Source of the DNA: Casp-actino8 sp001510455
GTDB taxonomy: Bacteria; Actinomycetota; Acidimicrobiia; Acidimicrobiales; Ilumatobacteraceae
DNA: 64,000 bases
Reading direction: 5' to 3'
Assembly: GCA_027592035.1 (NCBI GenBank)
Contig: JAQCIK010000010.1
Location: forward strand, 1-64,000
The notes beneath the pieces were generated by a model. That model had not been told where the DNA came from, did no database searches, and was given only the letters and a program-made list of their open reading frames with translations. A program made the position numbers and the translations under genes. Shown here piece by piece: positions 57,551 to 64,000 of the stretch. Numbering within the stretch: position 1 is the stretch's first letter; each line of letters begins with the position of its first letter.

Positions 57551-58183
57551 ATGAGCAGGGAGAACGTCGTCCGCCCATTTCTGATCGGCGTGGCCGGGGG
57601 GACCTGTTCGGGCAAAACGACGGTCACCGAGCGCCTCGTGGAGCTCGTGGGTTCGAGTCACCTCGCGCTCATCAAACAGGACGCCTACTACATCGACCGA
57701 GCACACCAGCCGTTCGACGAGCGAACCAAGGCCAATTACGACCATCCTGACGCCTTCGACTGGAACCTCACGTTCGATCAATTGAGCACCCTTCTCACGG
57801 GTCGAGGTGTCGACGTGCCGGTGTACGACTATCCCAACCACACCCGGGCCTCCGAAGTCATCCGCGTCGAACCCACCCGCATCGTCGTCTTCGAAGGAAT
57901 TCTCGCCCTCTACGACGAACGCCTCCGTGAACTCTTCGATCTCCGGATCTTCGTCGACACCGATGCCGATGTCCGGCTGATCCGACGCCTCGAGCGCGAC
58001 GTGCGCGACCGAGGTCGCACGCCCGAGAGCATCATGCGTCAGTACATGACCACTGTGCGACCGAGCCATCTCCAGTTCATCGAACCGACCAAGCGTCACG
58101 CCGACGTGATCATTCCCGAAGGCGGGCACAACGATCGAGCCCTCGACGTATTGGTGGCTCGCGTCAACTCGCTGGTGAACTGA
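57551..58183 (+). CDS. udk: Uridine kinase
   Basis: The 210-residue protein has Walker A GVAGGTCSGKTTVTERL, the uridine-binding KQDAYYIDRAHQPFDER and NYDHPDAFDW, YDYPNHTRA, and FEGILALYDERLRELFDLRIFVD. It phosphorylates uridine and cytidine in nucleotide salvage. The protein is complete and of usual length. It converges with tRNA-Thr 13 nt downstream. Confidence 0.94.
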   Translation: MSRENVVRPFLIGVAGGTCSGKTTVTERLVELVGSSHLALIKQDAYYIDRAHQPFDERTKANYDHPDAFDWNLTFDQLSTLLTGRGVDVPVYDYPNHTRASEVIRVEPTRIVVFEGILALYDERLRELFDLRIFVDTDADVRLIRRLERDVRDRGRTPESIMRQYMTTVRPSHLQFIEPTKRHADVIIPEGGHNDRALDVLVARVNSLVN

Positions 58184-58196
58184 CTTTGACCTCACG

Positions 58197-58271
58197 TGGA
58201 GCCGGGTGTGGGGATTGAACCCACGACCTACCGCTTACAAGGCGGTTGCTCTACCACTGAGCTAACCCGGC
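58197..58271 (-). tRNA. tRNA-Thr (TGT)
   Basis: The minus strand folds as a full cloverleaf: acceptor GCCGGGT/ACCCGGC, D arm AGCTCAGTGGTAGAGC, anticodon stem ACCGC/GCGGT with loop CTTGTAA (anticodon TGT), and T loop TTCAATC. The discriminator is T and CCA is encoded at 58199-58197. No clear terminator hairpin follows before the udk stop. Confidence 0.95.
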
Positions 58272-58287
58272 CAGAACCGGCGACAGA

Positions 58288-59169
58288 CTAACGGCGATAA
58301 CGCGCCACTTCGTAGGTTGCCAGTGCGGCGGCCGTCGAGACATTGAGTGAACTCAACCGACCACGCATCGGAATACTGACGATGAGATCGCATCGTTCAC
58401 GAACCAGCCGGGAGAGGCCCGGACCTTCGGCGCCGAGCACGAGACAGATGCCTTCTTTGGCCAGATCACCCAAATCGAACAGTGACTTGTCGGCCGAATC
58501 GTCGAGACCGACCACCCAAATTCCGACGTCACGCATCTTCGCCAGTGCAGTGGGGAGCCCACCCACGAGTGACATCGGCACGTGTTCACACGCTCCGACC
58601 GCTGCCTTGGCGACCGTCGGTGTGATGTGCACCGAACGATGTTTCGGCAGAACCACACCATCGACACCCGATCCGTCACACACGCGCAGAATCGCGCCGA
58701 GATTGCCCGGGTCGGTCACCCCGTCGACGGCCACGAGGAACGGGGCCCGACCGGGTCGGCGCTTGATCATCGTGTCGAATGGGGTGGGCTCGATGGAATC
58801 GGCACGAGCGAGCACACCTTGCGGAGCCTCACTGCGGGAGGCGAAGTCGAGTTTCTTGCGACTGACTTCGAGAACGGGAACTCGATTCGCACGCGCGAGT
58901 TCGACGATGTCGTCGACGACGTCACTCTTGTCGCGATCAGTTGCGATCCAGACCTCGTGAACACGACGACGTCCGGCGATGAGCAACTCGCGCACGGCCT
59001 GTCGACCTTCGACTTGTCCGCCCCCGAGATCGTCTCGATCGACCGAACGCTTCGGTTTGTCGAACGAATTCTTGGAGCGATCGTTCGGTCGCGAACGCCG
59101 AGAGGGCGCACCGCCACGCTTCTGCGGACCACGAGCCGACGACCCTCGAGCCGGTCGACGCTGAGCCAT
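58288..59169 (-). CDS. rlmB: TrmH-family (SPOUT) rRNA/tRNA 2'-O-methyltransferase, RlmB-like
   Basis: The 293-residue protein has a basic N-terminal tail, an L30e-like substrate domain (QVEGRQAVRELLIAGRR), and the three SPOUT motifs: DPGNLGAILRVCDGSGVDGV, LVLGAEGPGLSRLV and IPMRGRLSSLNVSTAAAL, which form the knotted SAM site. RlmB methylates G2251 of 23S rRNA. ATG 59169 overlaps the ispF stop (ATGA), so it belongs to an ispD-ispF-rlmB operon. The usual actinobacterial cysS between ispF and rlmB is missing. Confidence 0.92.
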   Translation of the reverse strand: MAQRRPARGSSARGPQKRGGAPSRRSRPNDRSKNSFDKPKRSVDRDDLGGGQVEGRQAVRELLIAGRRRVHEVWIATDRDKSDVVDDIVELARANRVPVLEVSRKKLDFASRSEAPQGVLARADSIEPTPFDTMIKRRPGRAPFLVAVDGVTDPGNLGAILRVCDGSGVDGVVLPKHRSVHITPTVAKAAVGACEHVPMSLVGGLPTALAKMRDVGIWVVGLDDSADKSLFDLGDLAKEGICLVLGAEGPGLSRLVRERCDLIVSIPMRGRLSSLNVSTAAALATYEVARYRR

Positions 59170-59660
59170 CACATCACCTGCCGTGACAACACGGCCACCG
59201 CCCAACAGGCGATTCCTTCTCGTCGGCCGAGTGCACCGAGACCCTCGGCTCGTCGACCCTTCACGGTCACGGACGCACCGACCACCGACGACAGAGCGAT
59301 CTGCATGTCGTCACGTCGCGGTGCCAATTTGGGAACCTCGCACACCACGCTGCAATCGATGTTTCCGATGATCCAACGTTCGGCGCGAACGAGACGCACG
59401 ACTTCGGCGAGCAGTTCGAGTGAGTTCGCGCCCTTCCACTGGGAGTCGGTGTCAGGAAAGTGCTGGCCGATGTCACCGAGACCCGCCGCACCCAGCAAGG
59501 CATCGGCGCACGCATGGGCGATCGTATCGGCATCGCTGTGTCCGTCGAGCCCACGCTCGCCATCGAACACGACACCTCCGAGAACGAGAGCACGTGTCGG
59601 ATCGTCACTGAAACGGTGGATGTCGAAGCCTTGGCCGACGCGGAATTCGAGATCGCTCAC
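59169..59660 (-). CDS. ispF: 2-C-methyl-D-erythritol 2,4-cyclodiphosphate synthase
   Basis: The 163-residue protein has the zinc ligands in VGQGFDIHRFSDD and LDGHSDADTIAHACADALLGAAGLGDIG, then GNIDCSVVCEVPKL and the CMP-binding TVKGRRAEGLGALGRREGI. It makes MEcPP in the MEP isoprenoid pathway. Its start overlaps the ispD stop by ATGA and its stop overlaps rlmB, so the three genes are one translationally coupled unit. Confidence 0.95.
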   Translation of the reverse strand: MSDLEFRVGQGFDIHRFSDDPTRALVLGGVVFDGERGLDGHSDADTIAHACADALLGAAGLGDIGQHFPDTDSQWKGANSLELLAEVVRLVRAERWIIGNIDCSVVCEVPKLAPRRDDMQIALSSVVGASVTVKGRRAEGLGALGRREGIACWAVAVLSRQVM

Positions 59661-60394
59661 GACACGTCTCGATCCGTCGATTGACGAGACAGGAATTCAC
59701 GTGCCCACTCGAGATCATCGGGATGAGTGATCTTGCGGTTGTCGACTTCTCCGGGCACGACGACGACGGTACCGCCGACGGCTTCGACCAGCACCGAATC
59801 GTCGGTCGCATCGATCTCGGCTCGATACGCCTGACGAAGAATCGACCCACGGAAGGCTTGCGGTGTCTGAACGGCCACGAGAGTCGCTCGATCGGGGGTG
59901 CTCACCACTCGAGGAATCGCGGAGTTGTCCGCTCCGTACGAATCTTCCAGTCCGAGTGAACTCGACTCGACCACTTCGATCGACTTCACGGTGTCAGTGA
60001 CCGGCAAACCAGGAACCGCGCCGTCGGCTCCGGCGCACACTGCCTCGACGACTGCCGAAAAGAGTCGTGGTGACGCGAAAGGCCGCGCGGCGTCGTGTAC
60101 GAGGATCACGTCGGCATCGAGAGGTACCGCTGCCAAACCGTTCCGAACACTGGCCGTACGGGTGGGGCCACCGGCGATTCCGTGCTCACGTTCGGCGTCC
60201 TCGGCCGGAACCACCAGAACGACGCCGTCACTCACCTCACGGGCCACGTCGAGAGCGAGATCGACCACTCGTCGCTCACCGAGTTCGGCATATTGCTTGA
60301 ACGAACCGAATCGACGGCCCGAACCGCCAGCAACGACGATGGTCCATACACTCACACCCGGTCGACGAGATTTTTTGGAGGCCAAGTTCGCCAT
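59657..60394 (-). CDS. ispD: 2-C-methyl-D-erythritol 4-phosphate cytidylyltransferase
   Basis: The 245-residue protein has the CTP-binding loop (VVAGGSGRRFG), VHDAARPFASPRLF, and DDSVLVEAVGGTVVVVPGEVDNRKITHPDDL, all typical of IspD. It links CTP with methylerythritol phosphate in the MEP pathway. It is the first gene of the ispD-ispF-rlmB operon, divergent from the Crp-type regulator 29 nt away. The GTG at 60355 (VSVWTIVV) would fit the family N-terminus better and is an alternative start. Confidence 0.94.
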   Translation of the reverse strand: MANLASKKSRRPGVSVWTIVVAGGSGRRFGSFKQYAELGERRVVDLALDVAREVSDGVVLVVPAEDAEREHGIAGGPTRTASVRNGLAAVPLDADVILVHDAARPFASPRLFSAVVEAVCAGADGAVPGLPVTDTVKSIEVVESSSLGLEDSYGADNSAIPRVVSTPDRATLVAVQTPQAFRGSILRQAYRAEIDATDDSVLVEAVGGTVVVVPGEVDNRKITHPDDLEWAREFLSRQSTDRDVS

Positions 60395-60409
60395 TCCCCG
60401 TGAGGGTAG

Positions 60410-60415
60410 TACCGT
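60410..60415 (+). promoter_or_regulatory. -10 hexamer TACCGT for the Crp-family gene
   Basis: TACCGT ends 8 nt before ATG 60424 (5 nt before the in-frame GTG 60421). Confidence 0.4.
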
Positions 60416-60423
60416 TCCTGGTG

Positions 60424-61086
60424 ATGCCGTACGAAGACATCCTCGCTCGCTCCGACTTCTTCGCCGATGCCCCGGCCGAGGAACTCACTCGAATCTCCTC
60501 GATCGGCCGCAAGCGCGTGCTGTCCCGTGGTGATCATCTCTTCGAAGCCGGAGAAGATGCCGAATCGATGTTCATCGTGATCACCGGACGCGTGGCCATC
60601 GCCATCGCCAACGAGCTCGACAAGCGCGAGAGCATGGTCGCTCTCATGGAGACGGGCGATCTGTTCGGTGAGATGGGACTGCTCGACGGCGGCCCCCGGT
60701 CGGCCATGGCCCGTGCCATCGAACCGTGCGAAGTTCTCGAGATCCCTTACGACCCGGTCGAGGAAATGCTGCAACAGAACCCACAGGTTCTCCGAGGTGT
60801 GGTTCGCATGCTCGCCGATCGACTCCGCATCATGGACGGAGCACTCGCCGACTCGGTGTTCCTCGACGTGACCGGTCGAACTGCCAAGCGTCTTCTCGAA
60901 CTCGCCGGCGACGCCGATGAATTCGTTCTGCCGGTGACTCAAGAAGAACTCGCCGGCATGGTGGGGGCTTCGCGCGAACGCGTGAACAAGGCGATCAGCA
61001 GCTTTATTCGGCTCGGCTGGATCGAACAGCACGAGCGTCGATACAAGATTCTTCTGCGCGATCGTCTCGAACTTCGTTCACGCTGA
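60424..61086 (+). CDS. Crp/Fnr-family transcriptional regulator
   Basis: The 220-residue protein has an N-terminal cyclic-nucleotide-binding fold (GRKRVLSRGDHLFEAGEDAESMFIVITGRVAI, GDLFGEMGLLDGGPRSAMARAI with the phosphate-binding cassette residues GEM and R), a dimer helix, and a C-terminal winged helix (LPVTQEELAGMVGASRERVNKAISSFIRLGWIE). It is similar to actinobacterial Crp (GlxR). cAMP binding is likely but not proven. It is divergent from ispD. Confidence 0.9.
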   Translation: MPYEDILARSDFFADAPAEELTRISSIGRKRVLSRGDHLFEAGEDAESMFIVITGRVAIAIANELDKRESMVALMETGDLFGEMGLLDGGPRSAMARAIEPCEVLEIPYDPVEEMLQQNPQVLRGVVRMLADRLRIMDGALADSVFLDVTGRTAKRLLELAGDADEFVLPVTQEELAGMVGASRERVNKAISSFIRLGWIEQHERRYKILLRDRLELRSR

Positions 61087-61749
61087 CAGCCATTGGCGAG
61101 CCCGGGAGAACGCGTCCGCCGCGTCGTCGATCCGGTGAGCCGGACGGGTCGAATCGTGAGCGAAACCGTGTTCGGCATCGGCGTATTCCACGACGTTCAC
61201 GCCGGTCGTGCGTAGTTCGGCCACATCGGGGTCGGGAGTCCAAGTGTCACGATTTCCGATCACGGCGAGCACCTTGGCCGCTTCGTTCGACTCGGCCTTC
61301 AACAGAGCCAATGGTTCGGCCTGGCCGTCGCCACGCCACGCTTCCGGTAGACGAATCATTCCGTAGAAGCTTGCGATGCGGTCGAATCTCTTCATTGCCG
61401 CCGCTTTGAAGCAGTACATCCCGCCCATACAGAACCCGATCATCGAAACCGACTCGCACCCCGTGGCATCAGCCGCCTCGCTCAGATCCCGAAACTTGTC
61501 GGCGTCGTTCAAACCAGGCACGGTGGCGAAACGTCCGTCGATGTCAGCCCCGAGATCGCGACCCACGGCCGACACCGGAAACGGCTCGATCGCAACCGTC
61601 GTCATCCCCCATTCGTCGGCGAAACGCGCCACGTGATCGTCGAAGAGTGGGCGTAACCCGAAGATGTCGGGAAAGACCACCAGTCCACGGGTGGCCCCCT
61701 CGACTCGCTGGATCTCGGCCGGGGTTCCGGAGGGAAGTGTGATGCGCAT
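61078..61749 (-). CDS. Dienelactone hydrolase family protein
   Basis: The 223-residue alpha/beta hydrolase has the DLH nucleophile motif MIGFCMGGMYCFKAA (Cys in place of Ser), GLVVFPDIFGLRPLFDDHVARFADEWG, and a C-terminal acid-His pair (ADAEHGFAHDSTRP). It opens lactone rings such as dienelactone in chlorocatechol breakdown or other esters. ATG 61749 is chosen because AGGA lies just upstream and the domain begins there. The 3' end overlaps the Crp gene by 9 nt on the other strand. Confidence 0.88.
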   Translation of the reverse strand: MRITLPSGTPAEIQRVEGATRGLVVFPDIFGLRPLFDDHVARFADEWGMTTVAIEPFPVSAVGRDLGADIDGRFATVPGLNDADKFRDLSEAADATGCESVSMIGFCMGGMYCFKAAAMKRFDRIASFYGMIRLPEAWRGDGQAEPLALLKAESNEAAKVLAVIGNRDTWTPDPDVAELRTTGVNVVEYADAEHGFAHDSTRPAHRIDDAADAFSRARQWLSA

Positions 61750-61900
61750 TCCTGAATCTTGGTGCACCTCGGACCCCTGACCCGAGATTTCTGCTTCACC
61801 AGGAGAGTTACCTCTCACCGCGAGTCTCACCGGTGACGCCGAGTCGGCGGACTCGTCACTGCCCCGACCCTCGATGAGGTCGACCGTGTCGTGTCGGGTC

Positions 61901-62773
61901 ATGAACACCCACGACAACCCACGAACCACATCCACCCTCACGCTGGCTGCTCAGCGGCTGGAGAGCCTCGGCTACTCGCTCGGCGTCGCCCCGGAGTCGA
62001 CTCGCCTCCCGACGGCCACTCGTCTCTGGCTCGACTGGGACGCCATCGCCCGATCACGCCGCGACATTCGACGCGCCAATGCCTGGGGGCTCCCCGGTGA
62101 ACCTGTCCACCATCTCGACGAAGTCCTGCGACGAGCCGGATACGCCGAGTCGGTGACCGACGAAACCTGTGACCACTACCTGTCGCAACTCACCGTCATC
62201 GCGAGTCACGACGAACTCGCCTGTCGCATCGTCGTTCAACGAATCCTCCCCGGCCTCATCGCCATCGCCGTACGCCGAGGGCGCATCGTCCAAGGTGGTC
62301 AGACGTTCGCTCTCGACCAATTGGCGTCGTCGGCGTGGATGGTGATTCGTAACTATCCGATCGATCGACGTCCGATTCGTGTCGCCGCCAATCTGCTTCG
62401 CGACATCGAATACCAAGCCTTCGTACGCGAATCGCGCACGAAGAGGAACGCCGTCGAGGTACCCGCTGACACCTGGACGATCGTGAACGGTGAAACCCTT
62501 CGTGCCACACGTGGCCTTCCGATGCGGGGAGTCACAACCGTGGCGACACAAGGTGATCCCGTCGACACTGCCGCGGAAGTCTCGAATCTGCTGCACGATC
62601 TCGAGCGACTGGGTCTGCGAGCGATCGATCGCACCGCCATCGACGAGATGTTGAGCGATCGCCTCAGCCCCGAATCAGCCAAGTTGGCCGGCATCTCTCC
62701 CCGAGCGTTGCGAGACCGACGAGAGGCAGCGATTCGACGCTCACGAGCACTCCTCGGCATCACGACGACGTGA
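61901..62773 (+). CDS. Hypothetical protein with sigma-factor-like helices
   Basis: The 290-residue protein is helical and basic: RSRRDIRRANAWGLPGEPV, DELACRIVVQRILPGLIAIA, AWMVIRNYPIDRRPIRVAANLLRDIEYQAFVRE, and a C-terminal helix-turn-helix-like part (LSPESAKLAGISPRALRDRREAAIRRSRALLG). The last segments resemble regions 2 and 4 of sigma-70-type factors, but core sigma motifs are not clear. Related unassigned proteins occur in actinobacteria. The 150 nt upstream hold a short GAGAG-TTAC-CTCTC hairpin and no obvious promoter. Confidence 0.6.
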   Translation: MNTHDNPRTTSTLTLAAQRLESLGYSLGVAPESTRLPTATRLWLDWDAIARSRRDIRRANAWGLPGEPVHHLDEVLRRAGYAESVTDETCDHYLSQLTVIASHDELACRIVVQRILPGLIAIAVRRGRIVQGGQTFALDQLASSAWMVIRNYPIDRRPIRVAANLLRDIEYQAFVRESRTKRNAVEVPADTWTIVNGETLRATRGLPMRGVTTVATQGDPVDTAAEVSNLLHDLERLGLRAIDRTAIDEMLSDRLSPESAKLAGISPRALRDRREAAIRRSRALLGITTT

Positions 62774-62779
62774 CGTCGT

Positions 62780-64000
62780 TCAGCGACGAAGACGCAAACT
62801 GTTCGACACGACGAAGACACTCGACAACGCCATGGCCAATCCGGCGAGCATCGGATTCATGAGACCAGCCACGGCAAGGGGTAGTGCGGCCACGTTGTAA
62901 GCGAACGCCCAGAACAGATTGGCCTTGATGATGCGTAAGGTGCGACGGCTGATGTGCAGCGCCTCGGGAACCAACGAGAGGTCACCACTCACGACGGTGA
63001 GATCGCCGGCCTCCATGGCGGCGTCGGTGCCGGTACCCATGGCGATACCGAGATCGGCGGCCACGAGCGCAGCCGCGTCGTTGACGCCGTCGCCCACCAT
63101 CGCCACCACGCTCCCTTCACGTTGGAGGTCGTTCACGATGCGCAACTTGTCGGTGGGTAGTACTTCGGCCCGTACGTCATTCGGATCGATGCCAACTTCA
63201 CGAGCCGCGTGACGAACGGCTGACCATGAATCGCCCGAGGCAATCAACGGGGTGATACCGAGTTCGCGCAAGCGGGCGATGGTGCGAGCCGCTTCGGGTC
63301 GGGGCTGATCGCGCACGACGAATCGAACCACCGCCCGGCCGTCGATCTGGCCTTCCACGATCGTGGCGCCGTCATCAGTGTCGGTGTTCGACGCTCGTCG
63401 CACCGAGACGAGTCGACCGTCGATCGCCCCGAACACACCGACACCGGGTCGATTCTCGAAGTCCGACACCCGTGACGCATCGATCGTCACCCCGCGCTCA
63501 CGAAGTCCGTCGACGATGGCGCGAGCGATGGGATGTTCGCTGTTGGCTTCGAGCGCGGCGAATACCGAGAGGTCGACATCGCTGGTGGCGACCGATAGGT
63601 CGACGTCGACGAGGGTCATCACACCGGTGGTGAGCGTGCCGGTCTTGTCCAGCACCATCGTGTCGACGGCTCGCGTGGCCTCGAGAACGTGGGCGCCACG
63701 GATGATGATTCCCGAACGTGCCGCCCGACCGGTCCCCACCAACAACGCAACCGGTGTCGCGAGACCCAATGCACACGGACAAGCGATGACCAACACCGAC
63801 ACTGCGGCGGCGAACGAACGATCGGTCTCGCCAGTGACGGCCAACCACACCACGAGAGTGCCGACGGCCAAGGCGATGACGATCGGCACGAACACCGAAC
63901 TCACGCGGTCAGCGAGCCGCTGCACGGGTGCCTTGCCCTCTTGAGCGCGTTCGACCAGACGAGCCATCTGCGCCAACACGGTGTCGCGCCCGATTCGCGA
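62780..64000 (-). CDS. Copper-transporting P1B-type ATPase, C-terminal part (truncated by the window edge)
   Basis: The visible 406 residues enter from the right edge (SRIGRDTV before LAQMARLVERAQ). They include the metal-binding CPC in VLVIACPCALGLATPVAL, the phosphorylation site DKTGTLTTG, the P1B-specific SEHPIARAIV, GDGVNDAAALVAADLGIAMG, and the C-terminal YN and M-SS residues (FAYNVAALPLAV, MALSSVFVVSNSLRLR) that mark Cu+ exporters (P1B-1). The N-terminal metal-binding domains and first TMs lie beyond 64000. It converges with the sigma-like hypothetical gene 6 nt away. Confidence 0.93.
   Translation of the reverse strand, partial: SRIGRDTVLAQMARLVERAQEGKAPVQRLADRVSSVFVPIVIALAVGTLVVWLAVTGETDRSFAAAVSVLVIACPCALGLATPVALLVGTGRAARSGIIIRGAHVLEATRAVDTMVLDKTGTLTTGVMTLVDVDLSVATSDVDLSVFAALEANSEHPIARAIVDGLRERGVTIDASRVSDFENRPGVGVFGAIDGRLVSVRRASNTDTDDGATIVEGQIDGRAVVRFVVRDQPRPEAARTIARLRELGITPLIASGDSWSAVRHAAREVGIDPNDVRAEVLPTDKLRIVNDLQREGSVVAMVGDGVNDAAALVAADLGIAMGTGTDAAMEAGDLTVVSGDLSLVPEALHISRRTLRIIKANLFWAFAYNVAALPLAVAGLMNPMLAGLAMALSSVFVVSNSLRLRR

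Overview
The window is a dense, G+C-rich bacterial chromosome segment with about 70 protein genes on both strands, two tRNAs, and no rRNA, insertion sequence, prophage module or CRISPR array. Several families and pairings point to an actinobacterium: a UPF0182 giant membrane protein beside a PDZ/Lon-type protease, a DUF3263 gene overlapping a LytR_C gene, an HbhA-like gene with an XRE regulator, a CadI/ArsI-like gene with ACR3, F420-type (DDN) and mycothiol-type (DinB/MDMPI) proteins, and carotenoid oxygenase and Baeyer-Villiger enzymes. The overall look suggests an aquatic Acidimicrobiia (Ilumatobacter-like) genome, but this is inference: no phylogenetic marker was searched.

Layout. 1-7.2 kb: a lipocalin/FABP-like protein, DUF2256/DUF3253, a methyltransferase, saccharopine dehydrogenase-like, SnoaL-like, LOG, AhpD-like, exonuclease III and a membrane protein. 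7.2-9.5 kb: XRE + HbhA-like pair, two adjacent toxin-antitoxin-like modules, a tandem repeat carrying copies of a tRNA 3' tail, and initiator tRNA-Met. 9.5-17.8 kb: nucleosidase, UPF0182, a DivIVA-like/phage MuF-like fusion, and PDZ/Lon protease. 17.8-30 kb: carotenoid oxygenase, molybdate ABC operon with a PadR regulator, RF3, arsenic pair, two MFS transporters, SelO. 30-39 kb: BVMO, DDN, a sphingosine-phosphate-lyase-like PLP enzyme, amidohydrolase, and a redoxin interrupted by an in-frame UGA that looks like a selenocysteine codon. 39-44.5 kb: nitrogen control (GlnD, AmtB, GlnK). 44.5-53.3 kb: Rieske oxygenase pair, AlaX, a binding lipoprotein, FdhD, an ATP-grasp enzyme, and GroEL under CIRCE. 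53.3-64 kb: FAD oxidoreductase, MoaD-like, glycerate kinase, uridine kinase, tRNA-Thr, IspD-IspF-RlmB, Crp, dienelactone hydrolase, and a truncated copper ATPase.

Two signals run through the window. First, about 25 start codons lie 6-9 nt after a TANNNT hexamer with no Shine-Dalgarno sequence, so leaderless transcription appears to be the default; genes with a clear GGAGG-type site are the minority. This pattern was used to choose several starts. Second, ModABC, FdhD, a MoaD-like protein and a candidate selenoprotein are together consistent with a cell that makes molybdenum- and possibly selenium-dependent enzymes such as formate dehydrogenase, although neither that enzyme nor the selenocysteine machinery lies in the window.

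The strongest candidates for something undescribed are the UGA-interrupted redoxin with a SECIS-like hairpin (37208-38287), the DivIVA-like/MuF-like fusion inside a conserved actinobacterial operon (13716-15623), a roughly 60-nt structured repeat found in opposite orientation at two convergent gene ends (30165 and 34379), and the duplicated tRNA-fMet tail with GNRA-capped hairpins (9226-9436).
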